Part shown: positions 52,352 to 61,322 of the stretch, one piece after another
Layout: every line of letters starts with the position of its first letter
Position numbering within the stretch: the first letter of the stretch is position 1
Origin: an uncultured Erythrobacter sp.
GTDB taxonomy: Bacteria; Pseudomonadota; Alphaproteobacteria; Sphingomonadales; Sphingomonadaceae
Direction of reading: 5' to 3'
Length of the DNA stretch: 64,000 bases
NCBI GenBank assembly: GCA_947494705.1
Contig: CANLVN010000003.1
Span: forward strand, 372,001 to 436,000
Notes under the pieces: generated by a model
What the model saw: the letters and a program-made list of their open reading frames with translations, nothing else
Told to the model about the DNA's origin: nothing
The model's database searches: none
Translations under genes and position numbers: made by a program

Positions 52352-53395
52352 ATGGGCCGTAGACCAACCAGCGCAATCGATCCTTCGGTCGTCCCCGAAG
52401 CCATCAATCCCGCCACCCGGGCCAAGGCGCCCATCGGTCACGGGCAGGCCCGGGCCGAAGTCAGTTTCGAGAACCAGTCGCTGCTCGGCCCGCTGTTCGG
52501 ACAGTTCGACGCCAATCTCGTCCAGGTCGAGAACCGGCTGGGTGTCTATATTCACGCCCGCGGCGACCAGATCATGATCGAGGGGCCCGAGGATTCCGTG
52601 GCCCGCGCCCGCGAAACGCTCACCACCATGTATGACCGGCTCGCCATGGGTCAGGACCTCGACAGCGGGGCGATCGAGTCGCTTATCGCCATGTCGAACG
52701 AACCCACGCTCGACGGGATCGTGAGCAAGGAGAAGAGCGAACCGCCGATCATGATCCGCACGCGGCGCAAGACCATCGTGCCGCGCTCCGCCACGCAGAT
52801 CACTTACATGCGCAGCCTCGCGCGCGACGACATCATTTTCGCGCTTGGCCCGGCGGGCACCGGCAAGACCTATCTTGCGGTCGCGCAGGCGGTCAGCCAG
52901 CTCATCAGCGGTTCGGTCCAGCGTCTGATTCTCTCGCGCCCTGCGGTCGAGGCGGGGGAAAAGCTCGGCTTCCTGCCCGGCGACATGAAGGACAAGGTCG
53001 ATCCGTATCTGCGCCCGCTCTACGACGCGCTCTACGACTGCATGCCGCCCGAACAGGTCGAGCGGCGCATTGCGAGCGGTGAGATCGAGATCGCGCCTAT
53101 CGCCTTCATGCGCGGGCGCACGCTCGCCGATGCCTTCGTCATCCTCGATGAAGCGCAGAACACCACGCGCGAGCAGATGAAGATGTTCCTCACCCGGTTC
53201 GGCCAGAACTCGCGAATGGTCATCTGCGGCGACCCGCGCCAGGTCGATATTCCAGGCGGCGACCGCATGAGCGGCCTTGCCGACGCGGTCGAGAAGCTTG
53301 AAGGCATCGAAGGCTTCGGCACGATCCGCTTCACCGCAGCCGACGTGGTGCGCCACCCGATCGTTGGCCGCATCGTCGAGGCTTACGAAGGGTAG
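52352..53395 (+). CDS. phoH: PhoH family protein (ATPase)
   Basis: A 347-aa ATP-binding protein implicated in RNA handling and phosphate stress. The N-terminal KH-like part (LGVYIHARGDQIMIEGPED) precedes the Walker A GPAGTGKT (166-173) and the Walker B VILDEAQNTT. It starts at ATG 52352 behind AAAGGAAC. The usual next gene, ybeY, is displaced by two unrelated genes here. Confidence 0.95.
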   Translation: MGRRPTSAIDPSVVPEAINPATRAKAPIGHGQARAEVSFENQSLLGPLFGQFDANLVQVENRLGVYIHARGDQIMIEGPEDSVARARETLTTMYDRLAMGQDLDSGAIESLIAMSNEPTLDGIVSKEKSEPPIMIRTRRKTIVPRSATQITYMRSLARDDIIFALGPAGTGKTYLAVAQAVSQLISGSVQRLILSRPAVEAGEKLGFLPGDMKDKVDPYLRPLYDALYDCMPPEQVERRIASGEIEIAPIAFMRGRTLADAFVILDEAQNTTREQMKMFLTRFGQNSRMVICGDPRQVDIPGGDRMSGLADAVEKLEGIEGFGTIRFTAADVVRHPIVGRIVEAYEG

Positions 53396-53408
53396 CGCAA
53401 GACCGCCG

Positions 53409-56400
53409 CTAGGTTTCGACCGGCTCCGCTTCACGCGGACGCTCGCGCGACAATTGGCGCGAATACACCCATCCGATCCCGATCAGGCTCACCCCGAGCG
53501 CCAGGAAGCTGGCGATCCGGAGCAGCCCTTCGAGACCGGCCGCGTCGACCAGGAACACCTTGACCACGGCGACCAGCATCAGGACCAGCGAGCCGATCCG
53601 CCAGCTGCGCGTCTTCCTGACCGAACCCCACCACAGGAAGCCGAGCGCGAGCACGATGCCGAGCAGCGAGATCAGCAGGCTCTCACCGGGTCCGATCTCG
53701 CGCGATGTCAGGATCGAGCCCGCGTGGACCTGTCGCAGCAGCGAGTAGGCGAGAAGCACGACCAGCACCATCGTCGCGGCATCGATTGCGCGTTGCAGCA
53801 GCCTTGCGAAAGACGTCTCGCGCAGCAGCGTCCCGCCCAGCCAGAGCCCCCCAATCGCGGTGACATAGGCAAGGGTGAGCCAGTTCGCGACCGGTGTAGG
53901 CCCGACATGCTGCACCGTCAGCAGCGGGTTGTGGAGCAGGAGGGTGAACCACACGAAATGCGCCAGGCTCGCCGCGATCAGGCCCAGCGCCACCGGACGC
54001 CTGAAGTCGCGAGGCAGATGTTGTGATGCTCCATAAGCCAACAGCATCAGTGCGGCCTGCCACACGGTGCGTTCGCCCATGCCGTAGCGCTCGAAAGCTA
54101 GCAGCGAGGTGATGCCGAAAACCTGTTTGTAGAGACTGTGAACGATCAGCACAGTGACCGCGAAAAGCACACAGGCGAGGGCTGCACTCAACATGCCATT
54201 CCGCTCGCGCCCGGTCCACGCAATTGCCGCCAGTCCGGCAGTCACCGGGAGCATGCGCAAAGCGATATCGAGCGGTGCTATCGCCGAGCCTGCCTGGAAA
54301 GGATCGCCAATCACTGCCAGAGCGCCAGCCATCCCCCATTGCACGGCAGGCGCCAGCGCCCACGCACCTGAGATGACCAGCGCCGTTGCCCAGGCCGCGT
54401 AACGCTCGGCCCGCCAAGCATGGAGCGCTATGGCGGCGATGGCGGCTATCCACGCAAGCGGCGGGCTGGGCACGGCATGCGCGATGGCGCCGTAGAGCAG
54501 GGCGACGCCCATCGCCTCACCGATCCCGCGCGATATCGTGTCGCGCCCGATCGCGGCCATCGCGCAAAACAGCGCGCAAACGGCCAGCCAGCGCAGCATC
54601 GCTTGTACCGTTTCGACCGGTTCCGGCTGGTTGCCCAGCTGCGTCAGTTCGTTCAGGAATTCCGGCGTCACCACGAGCGCCAGAACCGTGACGAGGCAAG
54701 AACCCAGCACGGCAATGTAGAGCGCTCGCGCCTCGCGCTTCCAGAAGCACCACAGCAGCGGCACGCTTGCGATCACGGCCATGACGGGCGCGAGCCATGG
54801 TGGTGTCAGCAGCAGCAGCGCTGCGAAGGCCAACAGGGCTGCAGGAGCAAGCAGGATAAGCGCGCTTTGCGTCTCACGCTCCTGCTGACGCTTCCATAGG
54901 AAAGCGAAACCGACCGCAGGAAACAGCGCCAGTGCGGCCACTGCGCCCGCTAGCAAGGGCTCGCTATCGAGCTCGCCCCAACTTCCATATCGAACATAGA
55001 CAAGTGCGCTCAAGACCACGGGAACCGCGCTCAGCTGGGCGAGGTCGAGTATCTTGGCCCGGTCGAGAAGCTGGTAGACGAGCGGCACACCCGCAAAGAT
55101 GACGGCATGGGCGATGGCGACCAGAGCGAAAGCTGACGTGGCCGGTTCGGGCCAGATCGCAAGCAGCCATAGCCCCAGACCTGAGGCGACCAAGGTCCCC
55201 AGCCGCAGAGCTTCGAACCGCCAGCCAAGGGCAGTCATCGCCGCGCCGATCAACAGGTAAAGTCCCCACGTAAGCAGGTCGAACCCGGCATCGCTTACCA
55301 GAACCGCCATCTGCAGGGTCGCGATCCCCCCGGCGGCCAGATGCGGCAGGCTTGGCCCGTTGCGCGCATGGAGGAATGCGGGAAGCACCGTGCCCAGTAC
55401 GATCAGGTAAAGCCCGAGCGCGGCGAAATCCGATGCGCTCGACACGCCTGCAATCATCATCAGCGCGCCCCAGCCCAGGCCTGCGGCAAGTGCTGCGTAG
55501 CTGAGCCAGCGCTGGCCCTGCGCCTGACCGGTCCAGGCAAGACCACCGGTGACGAGGGCCAGGTAGAACGAGAGAAGCGGGACATTGGCGCTGTCGCTGT
55601 TGACGAGGAGGGGTGCGGCAAATCCACCCACCAGCCCGATGACTGCGCTTGGCAGACCGAAGCGGAACGACAGCCCGATCGCGGCAGCGGTAACGATCGC
55701 AAGCCCGCCAAAGGCGGCGCCGGCGCCGATCAATCCGTAAGCTGTCCCGGCAAGATAGAACGCCCCGTACAAGGTTGCGAGGCCTGCGCCCGCCAAGGCT
55801 TGTCGCACGCGCGGGTCGTTGATCCGATCTTCAAGGCGATAGGCGACCTCGGCCGCGGCGAGGAGCAGAAGGCCAAAGGCGAAGCTCATTATGACGCGCA
55901 CACCGGGGGTCAGCAGCCCGGCCTCGATCGCAAACCGGACGAGGAAAATCCCGGCTATGGCGAGCGCGAATCCGCCGCCCCAGATCGGCAGGCGGCGTCC
56001 GAAAATGTCCTCGAAATCGAAAGAAAGGCCCTTTTTGGGGTCTTCGGTCGCAATCTGGTCGTCCTGTCTCTCGTCCAGTTTCGCCTGCGCTCTTGCTCGC
56101 GTGGGAGCATCGGGCTCGGCTTGCGCGCCTGACTTGGGAAGGGCGGACGGCTCCAAGGCCTCGGAGACAGGTGCGGGAGGCCCCTCATCGCGCGGAGCGT
56201 CCTGCTTCGATCGACCAGGAACCAGCGTGACCGATGCTCTGGTCTCGCGCACGACCGGTTCGGGGTCTTGTCGTTTTTCCGGCTCTGCGGCCCTGGCCTT
56301 CGCCTCGATCAGGTAATCGAGCCGCTCGGTGAGCGTCGTTATCCTCCACTCTAGCGCCTCTGTACGCCTCCACAGATATGCAACCGCCGCGCACAGGCCG

Positions 56401-56420
56401 AAGATGAGAAGCGTTTCCAT
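53409..56420 (-). CDS. DUF2339 large membrane protein
   Basis: A 1003-aa membrane protein of DUF2339. The N-terminus has a hydrophobic span and a helical charged region (WRRTEALEWRITTLTERLDY), then a long acidic and proline-rich linker to about residue 130, and then more than 20 hydrophobic spans to the end (first IWGGGFALAIAGIFLVRFA). Function unknown; the architecture suggests a sensor or transport-like membrane scaffold. It is on the opposite strand from phoH and ybeY, dividing that otherwise conserved set. Codon use is similar to the surroundings. Confidence 0.85.
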   Translation of the reverse strand: METLLIFGLCAAVAYLWRRTEALEWRITTLTERLDYLIEAKARAAEPEKRQDPEPVVRETRASVTLVPGRSKQDAPRDEGPPAPVSEALEPSALPKSGAQAEPDAPTRARAQAKLDERQDDQIATEDPKKGLSFDFEDIFGRRLPIWGGGFALAIAGIFLVRFAIEAGLLTPGVRVIMSFAFGLLLLAAAEVAYRLEDRINDPRVRQALAGAGLATLYGAFYLAGTAYGLIGAGAAFGGLAIVTAAAIGLSFRFGLPSAVIGLVGGFAAPLLVNSDSANVPLLSFYLALVTGGLAWTGQAQGQRWLSYAALAAGLGWGALMMIAGVSSASDFAALGLYLIVLGTVLPAFLHARNGPSLPHLAAGGIATLQMAVLVSDAGFDLLTWGLYLLIGAAMTALGWRFEALRLGTLVASGLGLWLLAIWPEPATSAFALVAIAHAVIFAGVPLVYQLLDRAKILDLAQLSAVPVVLSALVYVRYGSWGELDSEPLLAGAVAALALFPAVGFAFLWKRQQERETQSALILLAPAALLAFAALLLLTPPWLAPVMAVIASVPLLWCFWKREARALYIAVLGSCLVTVLALVVTPEFLNELTQLGNQPEPVETVQAMLRWLAVCALFCAMAAIGRDTISRGIGEAMGVALLYGAIAHAVPSPPLAWIAAIAAIALHAWRAERYAAWATALVISGAWALAPAVQWGMAGALAVIGDPFQAGSAIAPLDIALRMLPVTAGLAAIAWTGRERNGMLSAALACVLFAVTVLIVHSLYKQVFGITSLLAFERYGMGERTVWQAALMLLAYGASQHLPRDFRRPVALGLIAASLAHFVWFTLLLHNPLLTVQHVGPTPVANWLTLAYVTAIGGLWLGGTLLRETSFARLLQRAIDAATMVLVVLLAYSLLRQVHAGSILTSREIGPGESLLISLLGIVLALGFLWWGSVRKTRSWRIGSLVLMLVAVVKVFLVDAAGLEGLLRIASFLALGVSLIGIGWVYSRQLSRERPREAEPVET

Positions 56421-56542
56421 GTTCTGGAACTCTCTTCACCACATCACGAACAATTTGCAATCGCACTTCGCATCGCAACCCGTTTCGGGAACTCAAGAGC
56501 GTCTCATTTGCTTTGTGTAAGAGACATTCAAAGGAGCAATCC

Positions 56543-57112
56543 ATGCGCACGACTTTCCTCACCGCCACCATCGCCACTTTCGCTCTCGCCGCCTGCGGGG
56601 CGCCCGAAAGCGAAGACACGGCCTCCGACGACATGGCTGCAGACGACGCAATGATGGTCGAGGCGGATTCCGCCGCTACGATGCTGATGGACGCCGAAGG
56701 TAACGAAGTCGGCCGCGTGATCGCGGAGCGTGCAGGCGAAGGCGTGGCACTCACCATCATGGTCGAAGGTCTGGCCCCCGGCGCGCACGGCGCGCATGTC
56801 CACGACACCGGCAGCTGCGAACCCGACTTCATGGCAGCGGGGCCGCATTGGGGCCCGTTCGACGCGGAACTGAACCTTGCTGATGAAGACGACAGCAATG
56901 ACAGCGAAAACGCGATGATCATGGTTGGCGAAGATGGCACCGGCTCACTCGAATACACGCTGGACGGCGAAGTTACGTTCGACGCCATGCTTGAAGGCGA
57001 CGGTTCGGCTTTCGTGATCCACCAGCGCTCCGAAGACCCGATGATGGAAACTCCATCGGGCAATGGCGACCGCATCGCCTGCGGCGTGTTCCAGCCCAGC
57101 CCGCACAGCTAA
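56543..57112 (+). CDS. Cu/Zn superoxide dismutase-like lipoprotein lacking zinc ligands
   Basis: A 189-aa SodC-family protein. The copper ligands H85, H87, H102 and H160 are in place (GAHVHDTGSC, GPHWGP, FVIHQ), the disulfide pair is C92/C180, and the active-site Arg is R177 in DRIACGV. The lipobox LAAC puts it in a membrane. However, the zinc ligands (two His and an Asp after GPHWGP in ordinary SodC) are absent: the loop is short and acidic. It therefore looks like a Cu-only SOD. The ATG follows AAAGGAG; a terminator ends at 57257. Confidence 0.85.
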   Translation: MRTTFLTATIATFALAACGAPESEDTASDDMAADDAMMVEADSAATMLMDAEGNEVGRVIAERAGEGVALTIMVEGLAPGAHGAHVHDTGSCEPDFMAAGPHWGPFDAELNLADEDDSNDSENAMIMVGEDGTGSLEYTLDGEVTFDAMLEGDGSAFVIHQRSEDPMMETPSGNGDRIACGVFQPSPHS

Positions 57113-57222
57113 GCTTTTTGCAAGGGCATTAGACGGGGCCGCTTTCCTACGAGGCGGTATTCGGGCTAGGGGACCGGTCATGTCCGGTGCTCTTTCCCGC
57201 CTGCAATTCCCCCATGCAGTCA

Positions 57223-57257
57223 AGCTGCGCTCGCCTTTGTGCGGGCGCGGCTTTTTT
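57223..57257 (+). terminator. Rho-independent terminator
   Basis: An 11-12-bp stem with two G-U pairs, GCTGCGCTCGC / GCGGGCGCGGC, a 6-nt loop and six T. It lies 110 bp after the SOD stop and 52 bp before ybeY, so it probably ends the SOD transcript. Confidence 0.75.
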
Positions 57258-57309
57258 GCCCCCAGGACCGTGTTCCATGTGTTCCATCCTGTAGGATCTG
57301 GAGTGGTGC

Positions 57310-57810
57310 ATGGAGCTTGAGATAGACATTGAAGGCTGGCCCGAAATGGCCGGGTCGCAAGGCTGGGAGGAACTGGCCGATCGCGCGGCACAGGCTATCT
57401 GTGAGGTCGCACCCGAACTCGCCAATGGGCGCCTTGCGGTGAGCCTGCTGTTCACGAGCGACGACGAAGTCCATGTCCTCAACCGCGAATGGCGCGACCG
57501 CGACAAGCCCACCAACGTGCTGAGCTTCCCGATGCTGGAACGCGCAGAGCTGGTGGATCTTGCCCAGGACGGCCCGCCTGTCCTGCTCGGCGACATCGCG
57601 CTGGCGCACGAGACCTGCGCGCGAGAGGCGCAGGAAAAGTGCGTCGCGCTGGAAACCCATGCCACTCACCTGATCGTCCACGGCCTGCTCCATCTTGCAG
57701 GTCACGATCACGTCGATTCCGACGAGGATGCGGCGGCGATGGAGGCAATCGAAATCGCGGCTCTTGCAAAAATGGGTATAGCTGACCCATATGGAGACCG
57801 TGAGGTTTAA
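57310..57810 (+). CDS. ybeY: Endoribonuclease YbeY
   Basis: YbeY is the conserved zinc-dependent RNase of 16S rRNA maturation and quality control. The metal motif HLIVHGLLHLAGHDH (three His) and NREWRDRDKPTNVLSFP are diagnostic. The length of 166 aa is normal. The ATG at 57310 follows GGAG. The corC gene follows 19 bp later. Confidence 0.95.
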   Translation: MELEIDIEGWPEMAGSQGWEELADRAAQAICEVAPELANGRLAVSLLFTSDDEVHVLNREWRDRDKPTNVLSFPMLERAELVDLAQDGPPVLLGDIALAHETCAREAQEKCVALETHATHLIVHGLLHLAGHDHVDSDEDAAAMEAIEIAALAKMGIADPYGDREV

Positions 57811-57829
57811 GGAGTAACCACGCAGGGCC

Positions 57830-58786
57830 ATGCCCGATTCAAGCAGTTCGACCGCCGGAGACGCGGAGAGTAGCAGCGGGCTCTGGTCCAACCTGGGGCC
57901 CGCAATTCGCAAAGCGCTGAGACTCGGCGAGGGCGAGCGTTCGCTGCGCGCGCAGCTCGAAGACGCAATCGACGAACACGAAGACGAGAACGAGGACGAG
58001 GAAGAGCACGAGAACGGCTCTTCCAACGGCGACCTCTCGCCTGTCGAGCGCCAGATGCTGCGCAACCTCTTGCACTTCTCCGAACACGATGCCGACGATG
58101 TCGCTGTGCCGCGGGGGGAGATCGTCGCGGTCGATGCGGCGATCGGCTGGGATGAACTGGTGGCGCAATTCTCGGAACACGGCCATTCGCGAATGCCGGT
58201 CTATCGCGAGACATTGGACGACGTGATCGGGATGATCCACATCAAGGACATCTTCGCCTATGTCGCCAACGGTCGCAAACCGCCGCGAGACTGGACCGTG
58301 CTGATGCGTCAGCCGCTCTATGTGCCGCAGGCGCGCGGGGCGCTGGACGTGCTGGCCGACATGCGCGCGCGGCGGGTCCACCTGGCGGTGGTGCTCGACG
58401 AGTTCTCGGGCACTGATGGGCTCATCACGATCGAGGACCTCGTCGAGGAAATCGTCGGCGAGATCGAGGACGAGCACGATGAGACTCCCGAGGCGCTGAT
58501 CGTGCCGATCGGCGACGGGATGTGGGATTGCGACGCGCGCGCCGAGTTGGAGGATGTCGCCGACCTCGTCGATCCGCGACTGGCCGAAGTCGAGGAATCG
58601 GTCGACACGCTGGGCGGGCTGGCATTCGTGCTGGCCGAGCAGGTGCCTCCAGTGGGTACGATGATGGAACATCCAAGCGGCTGGCGCATCCAGGTTCTGG
58701 CGGGCGATGAAACCCATGTGAAGCGTCTCAGGCTGCACGCGCCGGTGGTTGGAGAGCCTGCCGAAGGTGAGAGCGACTTGCAGTAA
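57830..58786 (+). CDS. corC: CBS-domain transporter-associated protein (CorC/HlyC)
   Basis: A 318-aa protein with two CBS domains (PRGEIVAVDAAIGWDELV, LVEEIVGEIEDEHDE) and a CorC/HlyC C-terminal domain, probably involved in Mg/Co homeostasis. The N-terminus has an acidic low-complexity block (HEDENEDEEEHENG) near residue 45. It follows ybeY by 19 bp in the usual order. There are no membrane spans, so it is cytosolic. Confidence 0.93.
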   Translation: MPDSSSSTAGDAESSSGLWSNLGPAIRKALRLGEGERSLRAQLEDAIDEHEDENEDEEEHENGSSNGDLSPVERQMLRNLLHFSEHDADDVAVPRGEIVAVDAAIGWDELVAQFSEHGHSRMPVYRETLDDVIGMIHIKDIFAYVANGRKPPRDWTVLMRQPLYVPQARGALDVLADMRARRVHLAVVLDEFSGTDGLITIEDLVEEIVGEIEDEHDETPEALIVPIGDGMWDCDARAELEDVADLVDPRLAEVEESVDTLGGLAFVLAEQVPPVGTMMEHPSGWRIQVLAGDETHVKRLRLHAPVVGEPAEGESDLQ

Positions 58787-58881
58787 CCTCACTCATTTGG
58801 TCCACCACGGCATTTTCCTTCCGTTTTTTGCATCTATGTCTTGGCTTGCTGCGTAGGTTCCCAATAAAGGAAGTCTACGCC

Positions 58882-59766
58882 ATGCCATCACGTCGCTTAC
58901 CCCCCTTGCGCGCCCTCGAAGCGTTCATGCGCACAGTCCGCCTCGGCTCCGCCCGCGCGGCTGCCGACGAGATCGGGTTGAGCCCTTCGGCGCTTTCGCG
59001 GAGGATCACGAATCTCGAGGAGTTCGTAGGCAAGAAGCTGTTCACCCGCGCGCGGCAATCGATGCAGCTGACCGATGAAGGTCAGGCATTCTACGAAGCC
59101 GTCAATCCGCATATGGAAGCGCTCGCCCGCGCGGTTGAGAGCCAGTCGGACAATATCGCACTGTTGCGCCTGCGGCTCGGGGTTCTGCCAATGTTTGGAA
59201 GCCAGAGGCTGTTTCCGCGCCTCGGCGAACTGCGCAAGCGGCATCCGCTGCTCCATATCGACATCGACACCGCCCCGCATCTCGAAGATCGCGTCGGTGA
59301 CACGCTCGATGCCGCGATCATTCTGTCGCGCGGGCCGGCGAGCGGGCTTCACGCAGTGCGGCTCGACCACAATCTCGTCCATGCGATCAGTTCGCGACAG
59401 GTGGCGCAGGGGCTGGGCGAGAGTGTCAATCCCGACAGCCTCGCAAAGCAGACCTTCCTGATCCACAACGAACTTCCAGAAAGCTTCGCAGCGTGGAAGA
59501 AAGCGAACGATCTCGACGATTGGGAGCCGGCCGCTATCGACCATTACGATTCAGGCCAGCTTATGCTCGAAGCCGCCGCGCAGGGGCTGGGCATCGCGAT
59601 CATGCACGACGACCACTTGCGGCGGGCGGGCGATAGCCGTCTGACAAACCTGCCCGGTGCGGAAGTGCAGAGCCCGTACAGCTATTGGTTCGTATGCAAG
59701 CCCACCGCGCTCGAGATGCGGCCCGTCCGGCTGTTCCATGACTGGCTGGTGCGAGCCGGGCTCTAG
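58882..59766 (+). CDS. LysR family transcriptional regulator
   Basis: A 294-aa LysR-type regulator. The N-terminal HTH is RRLPPLRALEAFMRTVRLGS and GLSPSALSRRITNLEEFVG; the effector domain follows to the end. ATG 58882 is preceded by AAAGGAAG; a longer frame to 58828 is dropped. Its target is unknown; the acyltransferase gene converges on it from the other strand, overlapping by four bases. GcvA-like regulators are similar in N-terminal sequence. Confidence 0.9.
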   Translation: MPSRRLPPLRALEAFMRTVRLGSARAAADEIGLSPSALSRRITNLEEFVGKKLFTRARQSMQLTDEGQAFYEAVNPHMEALARAVESQSDNIALLRLRLGVLPMFGSQRLFPRLGELRKRHPLLHIDIDTAPHLEDRVGDTLDAAIILSRGPASGLHAVRLDHNLVHAISSRQVAQGLGESVNPDSLAKQTFLIHNELPESFAAWKKANDLDDWEPAAIDHYDSGQLMLEAAAQGLGIAIMHDDHLRRAGDSRLTNLPGAEVQSPYSYWFVCKPTALEMRPVRLFHDWLVRAGL

Positions 59767-60722
59767 ATAGCGGTGTCGTCGGGCACGGTCGGCTTTGTCC
59801 CTTCCGTCGCCCTCGCACTATATCGCACCGGCGGCACATCATGCGCAAATTCGCGCAATGGCTTGCCGAGAGCTTCCAGCAAAGCCTCCTCGACCCGTTT
59901 GCGAGCTTCGACGCTGATCGCCTTGCGACCGCGGTAATCCGCGGGGCTGAATGGCTCCAGGAAGTGTACCGTCAGGTCGAATGTACCCTTGCGCGCCAGC
60001 ACGCGCTTGGCATTGTTGAGCCCGCCTTCATTCCCGATCCACCCGATCCATTCGGCCACTTGGCCATAATCGAGCATCACGGGCTGGACGAGCACCCCCG
60101 GTGGCGGCGGTTCAAGGACGGAGAGCATGCTGGTCTTGAACGGCAATAGCGACTGACCGTCGGTGGTGGTGCCTTCCGGGAAAACCGTCACGGACCAATT
60201 GTCGGAAAGCGCTTCCTTGAGGGCGTTGATTTGTTCGGCGACGCCCATGCGGTGCTCGCGCTTCACGAAAACGGTGCGGTTGAGCGAGGCGAGCCAGCCA
60301 ACCAGTGGTGCTCTCGCGAGTTCGGCCTTCGCGACGAAGGCTGTACCACAGGCCCCGGCAAGGCTCAGTATGTCGATCCATGAAACGTGGTTGGCGATAT
60401 AGAAAACGTCGCGCTTGAGATGAGTGCCACGCGTTTTCACCTTCGCGCCTGAGATCCGTGCGGCGTAGCGCAGGAACAGCATCGGGAAGGGCGAGCCGTA
60501 GGCGAAGATGCGGTAGATGTAATGCAGCGGGACAAAGATCAGCATCAGCACCATCAGCATCGATGCACGCCGGACGATGCGAAACCAGCCACGGACAGAA
60601 ATCGGAGTGGTTTCGCCGCGCGCCGCGGCGACCCTGAGTGTCCAGGCCTTGTCCTCGGTCGGCGCGTCGATACCTGTTGCGGCGGCAGCCTGCGCAGCTT
60701 CCTGGGCGAGGTCGTCGGTCAT
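59763..60722 (-). CDS. 1-acyl-sn-glycerol-3-phosphate acyltransferase
   Basis: A membrane-associated acyltransferase of the PlsC family, 319 aa. The NHxxxxD motif is NHVSWID, and FPEGTTTDG is the second substrate motif; a hydrophobic span lies near SMLMVLMLIFVPLHYIYRI. It acylates lysophosphatidic acid or a related lipid. It is 8 bp downstream of fur on the same strand and probably co-transcribed. The C-terminus is basic and proline-rich. Confidence 0.88.
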   Translation of the reverse strand: MTDDLAQEAAQAAAATGIDAPTEDKAWTLRVAAARGETTPISVRGWFRIVRRASMLMVLMLIFVPLHYIYRIFAYGSPFPMLFLRYAARISGAKVKTRGTHLKRDVFYIANHVSWIDILSLAGACGTAFVAKAELARAPLVGWLASLNRTVFVKREHRMGVAEQINALKEALSDNWSVTVFPEGTTTDGQSLLPFKTSMLSVLEPPPPGVLVQPVMLDYGQVAEWIGWIGNEGGLNNAKRVLARKGTFDLTVHFLEPFSPADYRGRKAISVEARKRVEEALLEALGKPLREFAHDVPPVRYSARATEGTKPTVPDDTAI

Positions 60723-60730
60723 CGCCGCGC

Positions 60731-61153
60731 TCAGTCTTCGCGGCTCAGCCGCACACCATAAAGTTCCATGCGATGGTCGACGAGCCGATAGCCCAGCTTT
60801 TCGGCGATCTGGCGTTGCAGTGCCTCGATCTCGGGATCGACGAATTCGACGACCTTGCCGGTCTCCACGTCGATCAGGTGATCGTGATGCGCTTCGGGTA
60901 CGGGTTCGTAGCGCGAGCGACCGTCACCGAAGTCGTGGCGATCGAGAATGCCCGCTTCCTCGAACAGGCGCACGGTACGATAGACTGTCGCGATCGAGAT
61001 GTTGTCGTCGATCTGCGAGGCGCGACTGTGCAGCAACTCCACGTCAGGATGGTCTTCGCTTTCCGAGAGCACCTTCGCGATAACACGGCGCTGTTCGGTA
61101 ATGCGCAGACCCTTTTCGGCGCACAATTGTTCAAGGTCGATTTTCTGGTTCAA
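60731..61153 (-). CDS. fur: Ferric uptake regulator (Fur family)
   Basis: A 140-aa metal-dependent repressor. LRITEQRRVIAKVLSESEDH is the HTH, SIATVYRTVRLFEEAGIL the DNA-contact helix, and HHDHLIDVETGKVVEF the metal-binding His region. In alphaproteobacteria Fur-type proteins may respond to manganese or iron-sulfur status (Mur). I start at TTG 61153 (NQKIDLEQL), preceded by GGGGAC, because the residues above it do not look like Fur; a GTG at 61186 is the alternative. The gene lies between the mucR and acyltransferase genes. Confidence 0.93.
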   Translation of the reverse strand: MNQKIDLEQLCAEKGLRITEQRRVIAKVLSESEDHPDVELLHSRASQIDDNISIATVYRTVRLFEEAGILDRHDFGDGRSRYEPVPEAHHDHLIDVETGKVVEFVDPEIEALQRQIAEKLGYRLVDHRMELYGVRLSRED

Positions 61154-61257
61154 GCGTTGTTGTCCCCGCGAATAGGCCCGGGACACTGCCCAGGCGCGGC
61201 TTTCAATCTAAGTCCTTACCGGGACAGGACGCATTGCTCAAGTTCGCATGAGAAGCA

Positions 61258-61292
61258 GCTTCCACCGCCGCGTTATAGTGGGCGGTGGAAGC
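61258..61292 (-). terminator. Hairpin between mucR and fur
   Basis: A perfect 12-bp stem (GCTTCCACCGCC / GGCGGTGGAAGC) with an 11-nt loop lies 31 bp past the mucR stop on the mucR strand. The T run is weak (TGCTTCTC), so termination may be partial. Confidence 0.55.
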
Positions 61293-61322
61293 AGAACTCG
61301 ATGCGACCCTGTTTATGGAGTT

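Noticed and set aside
56479..56505. A GGAAC-containing candidate EcfG promoter upstream of the SOD gene
   Set aside because: The -10 position reads GCTT instead of CGTT at 17-bp spacing, and no better spacing works.
57271..57287. A second TGTTCCAT direct repeat, upstream of ybeY, similar to the SOS box at 29222
   Set aside because: The GTTC half-sites are five, not seven, bases apart, so it does not fit the LexA consensus.
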